In this document: positions 28,101 through 36,343 of the stretch, in pieces | How the letters are laid out: the number at the start of each line of letters is the position of its first letter | How positions within the stretch are numbered: position 1 is the first letter of the stretch | Assembly: GCA_934511465.1 (NCBI GenBank) | Contig: CAKSWG010000004.1 | Coordinates: 37,778-101,777, forward strand | DNA length: 64,000 nt | Direction of reading: 5' to 3' | Source of the DNA: an uncultured Faecalibacterium sp. | GTDB lineage: Bacteria > Bacillota > Clostridia > Oscillospirales > Ruminococcaceae | The notes under the pieces: model-generated | Databases searched by the model: none | What the model was told of the DNA's origin: nothing | What the model saw: only the letters and a program-made list of their open reading frames with translations | Position numbers and translations under genes: made by a program

Positions 28101-28556
28101 TCAGGCCTGTTCCACTTCCACCATGATCTTGAAAGAAGCGGCCACGCCAACGTGCAGACGGACCTTGCCGTTGAACACACCGGCGTCCTTGATGTCCTTG
28201 GTCTCCAGCTCGATCTTCTTCTTATCGATGGGTGCACCTGCCAGCACAGCCAGAGCATCGGCAACTTCCTTGCCGGTCACTTTGCCGTGCAGACGGCCGG
28301 ATGCGCCGCCCTTGGCCTTGATGGTCACGGTCTTGCCCTCGATCTTTGCGGCCAGAGCCTTGGCAGCGGCCACGGTCTCGGCCTCGTGGAAGTCGGCAGC
28401 AGCTTCCTTGCTGCGGGCAACATTCACAGCGCTGGCGTCTGCCACAGCGGCCAGCTTGCGCGGGAACAGATAGTTGCGGGCGTAGCCGTCGGAGACCTCA
28501 TGGATCTCATCCTTCTTGCCAATGCCCTTGATATCCTGCTTGAGAATCACTTTCAT
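28101..28556 (-). CDS. rplI: 50S ribosomal protein L9
   Basis: A 151-aa ribosomal protein binding 23S rRNA at the base of the L1 stalk. N-terminal '[21 protein letters not shown]' and '[14 protein letters not shown]' are the L9 signature, followed by the long connecting helix and C-terminal domain ('[16 protein letters not shown]'). The start at 28554-28556 (GAGG nine bases upstream) is better than the ATG five codons earlier. Promoter at 28608-28636. Confidence 0.96.
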   Translation of the reverse strand: MKVILKQDIKGIGKKDEIHEVSDGYARNYLFPRKLAAVADASAVNVARSKEAAADFHEAETVAAAKALAAKIEGKTVTIKAKGGASGRLHGKVTGKEVADALAVLAGAPIDKKKIELETKDIKDAGVFNGKVRLHVGVAASFKIMVEVEQA

Positions 28557-28607
28557 GATGTTATCCCTCACTTCTCACCGGAAAACCGGTGCAGTTGTTG
28601 TGCTTAT

Positions 28608-28636
28608 AGTATAGCGCATTTGTCGCTTTTGGGCAA
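28608..28636 (-). promoter_or_regulatory. Sigma-A promoter of rplI-dnaB
   Basis: Minus strand -35 TTGCCC, 17 bases, -10 TATACT. The leader contains a small hairpin CACCGG-TTTT-CCGGTG (28576-28591). Confidence 0.7.
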
Positions 28637-28650
28637 GAGGAAGCGCCTGA

Positions 28651-28746
28651 CCATTTAAAATGGCCGCCGCTTCGCTCTGGCCATATTCAGCGGAAATTTT
28701 ATTTTTATATTCGTGTTTGTCGCGGCCTGCGGGCCGCTCCAAACAC
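28651..28746 (+). repeat. Family 1 palindromic element, half unit B
   Basis: Terminal box 28651-28712 (ATTTAAAATGGCC..., GGCCATATTCAGCGGAAA) followed by a hairpin at 28713-28746: arms GTGTTTG and CAAACAC, a symmetric 2-base internal loop, then GCGGCC-TGCG-GGCCGC. The core ATTTTCACGGGAGGGG follows. No plus-strand gene lies upstream, so here the element is not a gene's own terminator. Confidence 0.75.
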
Positions 28747-29057
28747 ATTTTCACGGGAGGGGTCGTAACGGCAAACGGCACATGCTGCTGTCGGCCTGCG
28801 GCCGTCGCGCAGCGACTTTAAATCGGCGTAACACAAAAAATCCTTTAGCGCAGCGACTTGGATTTTTTGTATGGAGCCCATCTGCTTTGGGATTATTAAG
28901 GGCGAGCAGCCCTTAATTCGTGCCTCCCGCGCTTCGAAAGTAGCGGGTGCTTTTCTGGTTCTCTTTTGGCACGCAAAAGAGAACGTATCCGGCGGAGATG
29001 CTTCTTGCAAAAAGCAAAAAGCCTGCCCCACACGACCACATTCTGCCCGGGAAGCGG
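28747..29057. other. Non-coding stretch packed with inverted repeats
   Basis: This gap between glf and the family 1 element B holds at least four separate stems: ACAAAAAATCC / GGATTTTTTGT (11 bp), ATTAAGGGC / GCCCTTAAT (9 bp, five-base loop), CCCGC / GCGGG, and GTTCTCTTTTG / CAAAAGAGAAC (11 bp, five-base loop). I see no convincing gene in any frame. The last stem may end the rnj-gdpP-glf transcript. Confidence 0.6.
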
Positions 29058-30161
29058 TTACGCCAGTTCCTTTGCAGCCACGTCCAGAGCCGCCTCAATG
29101 ACCTTGTCCATGTCGTAATACTTGTACTCGCCCAGACGTCCGCCGAAAATGACCCCCTTCTCGGCGTCGGCCAGCTTCTTATACTCGGCATACAGTGCGC
29201 CGTTCTTCGCGTCGTTGACGGGATAATACGGCTCGTCGCCCTTTTTCCATTCGGCGCTGTACTCGCGGCTGATGACTGTTTTGGGCTGGGTGCCAAACTC
29301 AAAGTGCTTGTGCTCGATGATGCGGGTGTAGGGGGTCTCGGCGTCGGTATAGTTGACCACCGCGTTGCCCTGATAGTTGTCGGTATCCAGCACCTCGGTC
29401 TCAAAGCGGACGCTGCGGTACTGCAAAGCGCCCAGCCTGTAGCCAAAGTAGGCATCCACCGGGCCGGTGTAGACTACCTTCTCCGCCAGTGCGTTCAGCG
29501 CGTCACGGTCGGCCAGATAATCCACATTCAGGCGTACTTCGGTGCCGTCCAGCATTTTTTCCACCATGGCGGTGTAGCCGCCGTTCGGGATGCCCTGATA
29601 CAGCGCGTTGAAATAGTTGTCGTCGTAGGTAAAGCGCACCGGCAGACGCTTGATGATAAAGGCCGGCAGCTCGGTGCACGGACGCCCCCACTGCTTGCCG
29701 GTGTAGCCCTTGATGAGCTTTTCGTAGATATCGGTGCCCACAAGGCTGATGGCCTGCTCTTCCAGATTCTGCGGGTCGGTGATGCCGGCAGCAGCCTTCT
29801 GCTCCTCGATCTTGGCCTTGGCCTCGGCGGGGGTAACAACGCCCCACATCTTATTGAAGGTGTTCATGTTGAAGGGCAGGTTGTAGATCTCGCCGTGATA
29901 GTTCGCCACCGGGCTGTTGGTGTAGCGGTTGAACTCCGCAAACTGGTTCACATACTGCCACACGGCCTTGTTGTTGGTGTGGAAGATATGCGCGCCGTAG
30001 CGGTGGACATTGATGCCCTCCACCGGCTCGGTGTAGATGTTGCCTGCAATGTGGTCGCGCTTGTCAATGACAAGGCACTTTTTGCCCGCCTTTTTTGCTT
30101 CCTGCGCGAACACGGCACCGTAAAGGCCGGCACCGACGATCAGGTAATCGTACTGCTTCAT
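29058..30161 (-). CDS. glf: UDP-galactopyranose mutase
   Basis: A 367-aa flavoenzyme converting UDP-galactopyranose to UDP-galactofuranose for surface glycans. The N-terminal FAD site 'YLIVGAGLYGAVFAQEAK' and 'HIAGNIYTE' match the family. Conserved 'HIFHTNN', 'NLPFNMNTFNKMWG' and 'YTGKQWGRP' line the substrate site, and 'GRLGEYKYYDMD' near the C-terminus binds FAD. Length is standard. It lies 23 bases after gdpP, so it is transcribed with rnj and gdpP, an unusual setting for a glycan gene; no glycosyltransferases are nearby. Confidence 0.95.
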   Translation of the reverse strand: MKQYDYLIVGAGLYGAVFAQEAKKAGKKCLVIDKRDHIAGNIYTEPVEGINVHRYGAHIFHTNNKAVWQYVNQFAEFNRYTNSPVANYHGEIYNLPFNMNTFNKMWGVVTPAEAKAKIEEQKAAAGITDPQNLEEQAISLVGTDIYEKLIKGYTGKQWGRPCTELPAFIIKRLPVRFTYDDNYFNALYQGIPNGGYTAMVEKMLDGTEVRLNVDYLADRDALNALAEKVVYTGPVDAYFGYRLGALQYRSVRFETEVLDTDNYQGNAVVNYTDAETPYTRIIEHKHFEFGTQPKTVISREYSAEWKKGDEPYYPVNDAKNGALYAEYKKLADAEKGVIFGGRLGEYKYYDMDKVIEAALDVAAKELA

Positions 30162-30184
30162 GGGTATTTTCCTCGCTGTTTTGG

Positions 30185-32164
30185 TTATTTTCCCTCCGCA
30201 TCGCCTTTTTTCTGCGATGCATAGTATTTGTCAATGGCGCCCTCGATGCGGGAGCGGGCCGCTTCCGGCGTAATATGCTTGAGTTGTGCTGCCGCCATGG
30301 TCTGGTGGCCGCCGCCGCCCAAGCTCTCCATGATCACCTGCACGTTCACAGCGCCCAGACTGCGGGCCGAGATGTTCACGCCCGCGCCCACCTGCACCGC
30401 CACAAAGCTGGCGTCCACGCCCTGAATGGTCAGCAGGTCGTTGGCCGCCTGCGCAATGGCCACGCGGGCCTCCGGCGCCACCTCGCCGCCAACAGAAACG
30501 GCACAGCTGCGGTACATTTTTGCTTTTTCCACAAGAGCGGCCTTGGCATTGTACTCCACCATGGTCACATCGAACAGCTGGCGCACGCGCTCGGTCTCCG
30601 CACCGTAGCGGCGCAGAGCAGCGGCGGCTTCAAAGGTACGCACACCGGTGTGCAGGGTAAAATCGCGGGTATCCAGCATGATGCCGGAGAGCAGGCCTTC
30701 GGCTTCCACCCGGTTGGGCTTGTCGTCGCGGTCGCCTATGTACTGCAAAAGCTCTGTTACCAGCTCACTGGCCGAGGAGGAATAGGGCTCGTGGCAGACA
30801 AGGTCCGGATTCTGGATGTAGCCCACGCCCTTGCGGTGGTGGTCGATCACAGCCACGCGGCCGCATTTTTCCAGGATCTCCTTGCTCTCCACAAGGCCCA
30901 CCTGATAGGTATCCACCACGATGCACAGGGTGCGCTTGGAGATGATGGGCAATGCATCCTTCGGGTCGATGAAGTCGTCCTTCTGGCCCGCTTTGCACAG
31001 CGCATCGATCAGGCTGCCCGCCAGCGTGGCGTCCCGCTTGACGGCGATCACCGCCGGGACATCGCAGATCTTACAGATGCGCAGCACGCCCTCGGCGGAA
31101 CCGATGGCGTCCAGATCGCTCATGCGGTGGCCCATAATGACCACGTGATCGGCTTCCTTAATGAGTTTGACCAGCTGGTCGGCCACGATGCGGCTGCGCA
31201 CCTTGCTGCGCTTTTCCACGCCATGGCTCACGCCGCCGTAGAAAGTAAAGCCGTCCGGCGTCATTTCAGCGGCCTGATCGCCGCCGCGTCCCTGCGCCAT
31301 GTCCAGCGCCTGCACGGCCATATCCTGCGCTTCCCGCAGGGTCTTGGCCCCGCGGCCAATGCCGATGGACAGCGAAAGGTTCACGCTGGGGTCCAGCGCA
31401 CGGATCTTGTCCAGCACATCATAGCCACGGTTTGCAAACTGCTCCATCTGGCGCTCTTCCACCACGGCGATATAGCGGCCGCTGGCCACACGGCGCAAAA
31501 AGCCGCTGCCCCGGCCGATCATATCCTCCAGCGTGCGGTTGATGCCTTCCAGCAGGCGGGCGCGCTCGCTGTCCAGCATGTCACCAAACACATCATCGTA
31601 GCCGTCCACCAGAAACACCAGATAACCCGGACGGCTGGCTTTGTATTCCGCCTCCACCTTGCGCAGGGCGGTCTCCTCGTTCAGCACCAGCAGGGTCATG
31701 CTCTCGGCATTGCCGGGCACCGTGGAGCTGTGCACGCTCCACATGCCGTCTGCGAGGGTCAGCAGCTGGCCCTCCTGCTTGCGGCACTGCTGCAGGTCAA
31801 GGCCGGGCATCACCTTCTGCACACGGCTCACCAGCACATCCTGCCCGTTCAACAGGCGGGCACGGAACTGTGCATTGTACCACAGCACCGTCTCACCGGA
31901 AAGCAGCGCGGCCGGCTGCGAGAGCGGCTCCAGACTGAACTGCAGCTTGGAGCTTTCAAAGCTGCCGCCGCACATCCACCGGGCCACCCACTTGCGCAGC
32001 TGGCAGCGGAACAGCACCACCACAACGCCCCACAGCACCACCAGTGCCAGCAGCGCCGGCCATGCCGTGGGCCGCTGGACCAGCAGCACCAGCACCAGCA
32101 GGCCGCACAGCACGGCCAGACTGGCGGTGAGCATCTCCAATGTCCATCTTGGTTTTTGTTTCAT
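30185..32164 (-). CDS. gdpP: Cyclic-di-AMP phosphodiesterase GdpP (DHH family)
   Basis: A 659-aa membrane enzyme hydrolysing c-di-AMP to pApA, which tunes potassium and osmotic balance. It has two N-terminal helices (about 12-50), a degenerate PAS region, a degenerate GGDEF domain ('SLSIGIGRGAKTLREA'), then DHH ('MGHRMSDLDAIGSAEG', 'VIDHHRKG') and DHHA1 ('GGGGHQTMAAAQL') domains. All metal-binding positions look intact. It is 46 bases after rnj, an arrangement seen in other Firmicutes near rplI-dnaB; here glf separates it from rplI. Confidence 0.95.
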   Translation of the reverse strand: MKQKPRWTLEMLTASLAVLCGLLVLVLLVQRPTAWPALLALVVLWGVVVVLFRCQLRKWVARWMCGGSFESSKLQFSLEPLSQPAALLSGETVLWYNAQFRARLLNGQDVLVSRVQKVMPGLDLQQCRKQEGQLLTLADGMWSVHSSTVPGNAESMTLLVLNEETALRKVEAEYKASRPGYLVFLVDGYDDVFGDMLDSERARLLEGINRTLEDMIGRGSGFLRRVASGRYIAVVEERQMEQFANRGYDVLDKIRALDPSVNLSLSIGIGRGAKTLREAQDMAVQALDMAQGRGGDQAAEMTPDGFTFYGGVSHGVEKRSKVRSRIVADQLVKLIKEADHVVIMGHRMSDLDAIGSAEGVLRICKICDVPAVIAVKRDATLAGSLIDALCKAGQKDDFIDPKDALPIISKRTLCIVVDTYQVGLVESKEILEKCGRVAVIDHHRKGVGYIQNPDLVCHEPYSSSASELVTELLQYIGDRDDKPNRVEAEGLLSGIMLDTRDFTLHTGVRTFEAAAALRRYGAETERVRQLFDVTMVEYNAKAALVEKAKMYRSCAVSVGGEVAPEARVAIAQAANDLLTIQGVDASFVAVQVGAGVNISARSLGAVNVQVIMESLGGGGHQTMAAAQLKHITPEAARSRIEGAIDKYYASQKKGDAEGK

Positions 32165-32210
32165 TAAATCTCCTGCCTTCCGCCGCGTGTTCTGCGGCAG
32201 TGTGCCCGGC

Positions 32211-34037
32211 TCAGACTTCCATCAGGATGGGAAGGATCATCGGGCTGCGCTTGGTGCGCCGGTAGATATAGCTGCTCAGCGCTTCGCGCACACGGGTCTT
32301 GACGCTGTTCCAGTCGCGCACATGCTCGTCCACGCAGCGGTCCAGTGCATTTTCCACAATGCTCTGGGCGCCGTCCATCAGGCTCTCGTTCTCGCGCACG
32401 TACACAAAGCCGCGGCTCACGAGGTCCGGCCCGGCCAGCACCTTGCCGGTCTTGCTGTCCACGGTGGCCACAATGATCACCAAGCCGTCCTCCGACAGGT
32501 GCTTGCGGTCGCGCAGGACCACGTTGCCCACATCGCCCACGCCAAGGCCGTCCACCATCACGGCACCGGCCGTCACCGGTTCGCCCAGCTTCATCTCGTC
32601 CTGACTGAGGATGACGTTGGAGCCGTTCTCCGCAATGAGGATGTTGCTGGTGGGGATGCCAAGGCTTGCGGCGGTAAGGGCGTGCTTTTTGAGCTGCTTG
32701 TACTCACCGTGCACCGGCAGGAAATACTTGGGTTTGGTCAGGGTGAGCATGAGCTTCTGCTCTTCCTGACAGGCGTGGCCGGAAACATGCACGTCGTACA
32801 TGCTCTCGTAGATCACCTCAGCGCCCAGCAGCAGCAGGCCGTTGACGATCTTGGTCACGCTCTTCTCGTTGCCGGGGATGGGGTTTGCCGAAATGATGAT
32901 AAAATCGCCGGGACCCACGCGCACCTGACGGTGGCTGCACGATGCCATGCGGGACAGCGCGCTCAGCGGCTCGCCCTGACTGCCGGTGGTGATCAGCACC
33001 ACCTGCTCCGGCGGATACTGGTTCAGTTCATCCACACTGATGAGGGTGCCCTCCGGGATGTGCATATACCCCAGCTCCTGCGCCATAGCGGTATTGTTCA
33101 CCATGCTGCGGCCGCTGAATGCCACCTTGCGGCCATCCTCCACGGCCAGATCGATGATCTGCTGCACGCGGTAGATGTTGGAAGCAAAGGTGGCAATGAT
33201 GATGCGCTTGTTGCGGGCGCGGGCAAACAGATTGCGCACGCCTGCGGCCACTTTCTGCTCGGTGGCGGTAAAGCCCGGGCGCTCGGAGTTGGTGGAGTCG
33301 CTCAGCAGGGCCAGCACGCCGCGCCGGCCATACTCTGCCAGCGTGGAAAGGTCGGTGACACCGCAGGCCAGCGGGGTGTAATCGATCTTGAAGTCGCCGG
33401 TCTGGATGATGGTGCCCGCCGGGCTGTCGATGGCAAAGGCCACCGAGTCCGGGATGGAGTGGTTCACATGGATGGGCTCAATGGTAAAGCAGCCCAGTTT
33501 GATCTTCTGCTTGGGCGTGATCTCCACGAATTTGGTCTTGCCCGCAAGGCCGAATTCTTCCAGCTTGTTCTTGATCAGGCCGCAGGTCAGGCGGGTGCCG
33601 TAGATGGGCAGGTCGATCTTTTGCAGCAGGTAAGGGATGCTGCCGATGTGGTCCTCGTGGCCGTGGGTGATCAGCAGGCCCTTGATGCGGTCCTTGTTCT
33701 GCACCACAAAGGTGAAGTCCGGGATCACCATATCCACGCCGTACATGTCGCTGTCCGGGAACACCAGACCGCAGTCCACGATGATCATGTCGCCGTTGCA
33801 CTCGTACACGGTCATGTTCTTGCCCACTTCGCCCAAGCCGCCCAGCGGGTAGATGTGGATGGGCACAGCGGCTTCCTTGGGCTGCTGCGGGCGGCGGGGC
33901 CGACGGTTATAATACGGACGGCGGGTGGTGCGGGGGCGCTTTTCGCCTGCCTGTGCGGCGGGTACGCCTGCATTCTGGTTGGCCGCTGCGGCTTTGCCGC
34001 GCGGAGAAGCGTTGGTAGTTTCTTTCGACTGTGCCAT
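32211..34037 (-). CDS. rnj: Ribonuclease J
   Basis: A 608-aa metallo-beta-lactamase/beta-CASP ribonuclease with 5'-3' exonuclease and endonuclease activity, central to mRNA decay in Firmicutes. Zinc motif THGHEDHIGS, beta-CASP segments ('LSDSTNSERPG', 'VALSGRSM'-like 'VAFSGRSM') and the C-terminal 'VHGEYKQLKKHA' are present. The N-terminus carries an extra ~65 residues rich in Ala, Pro and Arg before the catalytic domain. Start at 34035-34037 just after GGAGG. The long structured leader is described separately. Confidence 0.95.
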   Translation of the reverse strand: MAQSKETTNASPRGKAAAANQNAGVPAAQAGEKRPRTTRRPYYNRRPRRPQQPKEAAVPIHIYPLGGLGEVGKNMTVYECNGDMIIVDCGLVFPDSDMYGVDMVIPDFTFVVQNKDRIKGLLITHGHEDHIGSIPYLLQKIDLPIYGTRLTCGLIKNKLEEFGLAGKTKFVEITPKQKIKLGCFTIEPIHVNHSIPDSVAFAIDSPAGTIIQTGDFKIDYTPLACGVTDLSTLAEYGRRGVLALLSDSTNSERPGFTATEQKVAAGVRNLFARARNKRIIIATFASNIYRVQQIIDLAVEDGRKVAFSGRSMVNNTAMAQELGYMHIPEGTLISVDELNQYPPEQVVLITTGSQGEPLSALSRMASCSHRQVRVGPGDFIIISANPIPGNEKSVTKIVNGLLLLGAEVIYESMYDVHVSGHACQEEQKLMLTLTKPKYFLPVHGEYKQLKKHALTAASLGIPTSNILIAENGSNVILSQDEMKLGEPVTAGAVMVDGLGVGDVGNVVLRDRKHLSEDGLVIIVATVDSKTGKVLAGPDLVSRGFVYVRENESLMDGAQSIVENALDRCVDEHVRDWNSVKTRVREALSSYIYRRTKRSPMILPILMEV

Positions 34038-34058
34038 TCTGACCTCCAAAAATCATTA

Positions 34059-34097
34059 CAGCGCAAGCCGTTCCCACTTGAGGGAACAGCCGCGCTG
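34059..34097 (-). promoter_or_regulatory. Hairpin just upstream of the rnj ribosome-binding site
   Basis: Stem CAGCGC..GC.GTTCCC with complement GGGAAC.GC..GCGCTG and a six-base loop, ending about 12 bases before GGAGG. Its position suggests control of translation or a stability or cleavage site for RNase J itself; this is inferred. Confidence 0.5.
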
Positions 34098-34307
34098 TGC
34101 ACGGGAAGCACCTTGAAAAATCGCATCGGCTTCCGTTGGATGCACCGTATAGAATGTATCGTTCAGCGTGTTTTTTGCAAACCGCTGCCTGTTCCATAAG
34201 AGGTTTTGCGCCAGATAAGTCCATCTGCTCGATGCGACCGTGGCTTTTCTGTTGGAACGCCCGGGCGCACGCCTTTGGTGCGCCCCTATACGCATTTTGT
34301 TGCAATA

Positions 34308-34336
34308 AGTATAGTATTTCCCGGCGTTTTTGTCAA
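34308..34336 (-). promoter_or_regulatory. Sigma-A promoter of rnj-gdpP-glf
   Basis: Minus strand consensus -35 TTGACA, 17 bases, -10 TATACT. It gives a leader of about 265 bases, which also holds the hairpin GGGCGCAC / GTGCGCCC (34263-34285) near the 5' end. Confidence 0.8.
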
Positions 34337-34378
34337 TTCCAAGGTTTGGCAGCTGCGGCACGGAATATACATTCGCAC

Positions 34379-34408
34379 TTGACAGAAGCCGGAAAATAGC
34401 GCTAAATA
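34379..34408 (+). promoter_or_regulatory. Promoter of rnhA
   Basis: -35 TTGACA, 18 bases, -10 TAAATA, 30 bases before the rnhA start; divergent from the rnj promoter. Confidence 0.65.
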
Positions 34409-34437
34409 AAGGTAACTCATTTTAGAAGGAGAACCGC

Positions 34438-34902
34438 ATGAAGCAGGTCGAAGTGTACACCGACGGCGCGTGCAGCGGCAATCCCGGCCCGGGCGGCTGG
34501 GGTGCCGTACTGCGCTACCGTTTTAACGGCAAAGTTTATGAAAAGGAGCTGAGCGGCGGCGACGACAGCACCACCAACAACCGCATGGAGCTGACCGCTT
34601 TTATTGAAGCGCTGCGCCAGCTCAAGGAGCCGTGCGAGGTGCGGCTGTGCTCCGACAGCCAGTATGTGATCAACGGCCTGCAAAAGGGCTGGGCCAAAAA
34701 CTGGCAGCGCCGCGGCTGGAAAAAAGCGGACGGCTTCCCTGCCCTGAACCCGGACCTCTGGGCGCAGGCGCTGGAGCAGGAAGCCCGGCACAAGATCACC
34801 TACGTCTGGGTCAAGGGCCATGCAGGCCATCCGGAAAACGAGCGCTGCGACCAGCTGGCCGTAGCCCAGAGCAAAGCACATGGCGGGAGGCAAGGGACAT
34901 GA
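34438..34902 (+). CDS. rnhA: Ribonuclease HI
   Basis: A 154-aa enzyme cutting RNA in RNA-DNA hybrids (R-loops, primers). The four catalytic acids are in place: [29 protein letters not shown] and NERCDQLA. The basic handle '[16 protein letters not shown]' marks the RNase HI type. Ribosome-binding site GAAGGAG. Its last bases overlap the start of the next gene (ATGA), so the two are translationally coupled. Confidence 0.96.
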   Translation: MKQVEVYTDGACSGNPGPGGWGAVLRYRFNGKVYEKELSGGDDSTTNNRMELTAFIEALRQLKEPCEVRLCSDSQYVINGLQKGWAKNWQRRGWKKADGFPALNPDLWAQALEQEARHKITYVWVKGHAGHPENERCDQLAVAQSKAHGGRQGT

Positions 34903-35429
34903 GCGACGCATTTTTGCCCGGCAGCGGGTTTGACACCTACGAAAGTCAGGATAAGGTCCTGATGCAGATGGACGGCAGCAGGGAATGTGCCGTAGCCGTG
35001 CGCATTTTGCAGCAGCAGGGCTTTGCGGTGGCAGGGGCCGCCGTGCGGCTGGATGCCCGGCAGGCCGCTCAAGCTGAAAGCGCCAAAAAGGCAGCAGAAG
35101 TCCTTGGCATCGAGTGCATCGTGCTGAACGCCGAAGCACTGGCCGGTCAGAGCGCAGACGCGCTGGGCGAAGGCGGCACGCCGCTGTTCGCCGCCCTGCT
35201 GACGGCTGCGGACAAACTGGGGATGCAGTACGTGGCCACGGCGCACCGCGCCCGGGTGGAGACCGGCGCAGACGGCGTGCACACCGTCTGCCCGCCTGCG
35301 GGTGCCGGTTCCGACGAGAGCGCCGTGCTGGCTGCTCTGCCACAGGCCGTGCTGGCCCGGCTGATCCTGCCGCTGGGCGATTTTGCGCCGGAAGATGTGG
35401 CGGAGATGGCCGAAGATTTTAAAGTTTAA
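34899..35429 (+). CDS. Shortened MnmA-like protein lacking catalytic residues
   Basis: A 176-aa protein whose pattern follows the N-terminal ATP-pyrophosphatase domain of tRNA 2-thiouridylase MnmA: '[21 protein letters not shown]' where MnmA has the SGGVDSS loop, '[18 protein letters not shown]', '[29 protein letters not shown]' where MnmA has GRTPNPC-CN and iATGHYAR, then a final '[23 protein letters not shown]'. The P-loop is lost and both catalytic cysteines are missing. The tRNA-binding C-terminal domains are also absent (normal length is about 360 aa). It begins inside the rnhA stop. It may be a binding or regulatory relic; the homology call is by eye. Confidence 0.7.
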   Translation: MSDAFLPGSGFDTYESQDKVLMQMDGSRECAVAVRILQQQGFAVAGAAVRLDARQAAQAESAKKAAEVLGIECIVLNAEALAGQSADALGEGGTPLFAALLTAADKLGMQYVATAHRARVETGADGVHTVCPPAGAGSDESAVLAALPQAVLARLILPLGDFAPEDVAEMAEDFKV

Positions 35430-35497
35430 CAAATACAGTTTTGAATGGCCTCCGTTGCACTCTGGCCATATTCAGCGGAAACATTATTTTTATATTA

Positions 35498-35531
35498 GAA
35501 TTCCGGAAAATCTGCGGATTTTCCGGAATTC
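35498..35531 (+). terminator. Terminator of rnhA and the MnmA-like gene
   Basis: Perfect 15-bp stem GAATTCCGGAAAATC and complement, loop TGCG, followed by TTTTTTC. Confidence 0.8.
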
Positions 35532-35650
35532 TTTTTTCACAGGAAAGGCCGCTGCGGCACACGGCATCTGCTGTTTTTGCTTCCTGCGGAAACAGAGCCG
35601 CACGGCGGCAGAAATGCATTCTGCGGTTTGGACCCCATTCCCGTGAAAAT

Positions 35651-35686
35651 GAAAATCGGGAACATCCGCAGATGTTCCCGATTTTC
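35651..35686 (-). terminator. Terminator of mgsA
   Basis: Perfect 16-bp stem GAAAATCGGGAACATC and complement with TGCG loop on the minus strand, followed by ATTTTCAC. Confidence 0.75.
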
Positions 35687-35751
35687 GCATTATCAATATA
35701 ATTTCCGCTGAATATGGCGCAGCGCACGCGGAGCCATTCCAAATCGTTTTA

Positions 35752-36156
35752 TCAGTTCTGGGGATGGACGATATCGCGCCAGTCCAGATCGCCGCGCTCC
35801 AAGCCGTGGATGAGCACCTCGGCGGTGGCAATGTTGGTGGCCATGGGGATATTGTGCACATCACACAGGCGCAGCAGGGTCATTTCATTCGGCTCGCTGG
35901 GCTTTGCGTTGATGGGGTCGCGGAAGAACAGCAGCAGATCGATCTCGTTGCAGGCAATGCGGGATGCGATCTGCTGGTCGCCGCCCTGCACACCGGCCAG
36001 AAAACGCTGCACCTGTAAACCGGTGGCTTCTGCGATCAGCTTGCCGGTGGTCCCGGTCGCTACCAGCTTATGCTGGCTCAGAATGCGGCAGTAGGCCGTA
36101 CAAAACTGGACCATCAGCTCCTTTTTGGAGTCATGCGCAATGAGTGCGATCGTCAT
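35752..36156 (-). CDS. mgsA: Methylglyoxal synthase
   Basis: A 134-aa enzyme turning dihydroxyacetone phosphate into methylglyoxal, a bypass used when phosphorylated sugars build up. 'ALIAHDSKK', 'GTTGKLI', '[13 protein letters not shown]' and '[11 protein letters not shown]' carry the phosphate-binding and catalytic residues (catalytic Asp in HDSKK and GGDQQ). Length is standard. It is the last gene of the minus-strand shape and division cluster, 187 bases after pbp2, and stops inside the edge of repeat element C. Confidence 0.95.
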   Translation of the reverse strand: MTIALIAHDSKKELMVQFCTAYCRILSQHKLVATGTTGKLIAEATGLQVQRFLAGVQGGDQQIASRIACNEIDLLLFFRDPINAKPSEPNEMTLLRLCDVHNIPMATNIATAEVLIHGLERGDLDWRDIVHPQN

Positions 36157-36343
36157 CCGTTACCCTCTCCTCTTCCTAAACGATTGGAACGCTTTGATCA
36201 AAAGCCCTTTGGTAGAAATGATATCACAAAATCCAATCTTTTACAACCGTTTTTTATACAAAACATTCAATTTTGTTTTCTTTTAAAGGGCCGCACCGCT
36301 CAAACCGACGCTGCTGCGCCCTTCCGGCTGTCCGTTTTGTCTC

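Larger units (their letters stand above)
35437..35746. repeat. Family 1 palindromic element, complete unit C
   Basis: A 310-bp head-to-head palindrome filling the gap between the convergent MnmA-like and mgsA genes. Left box 35437-35497 and inverted right box (to 35746) are near-identical terminal repeats. Each is followed inward by a long perfect stem with a TGCG loop (left 35498-35531, 15 bp; right 35651-35686, 16 bp). Inside lie TTTTTTCACAGGAAAGGCCGC and, inverted, CATTTTCACGGGAATGGGG. Confidence 0.85.

Noticed and set aside
28705..29031. A minus-strand open frame of about 108 codons between rplI and glf
   Set aside because: It runs through a string of hairpins and a repeat element, ending inside family 1 DNA; its sequence follows the inverted repeats rather than a protein pattern.
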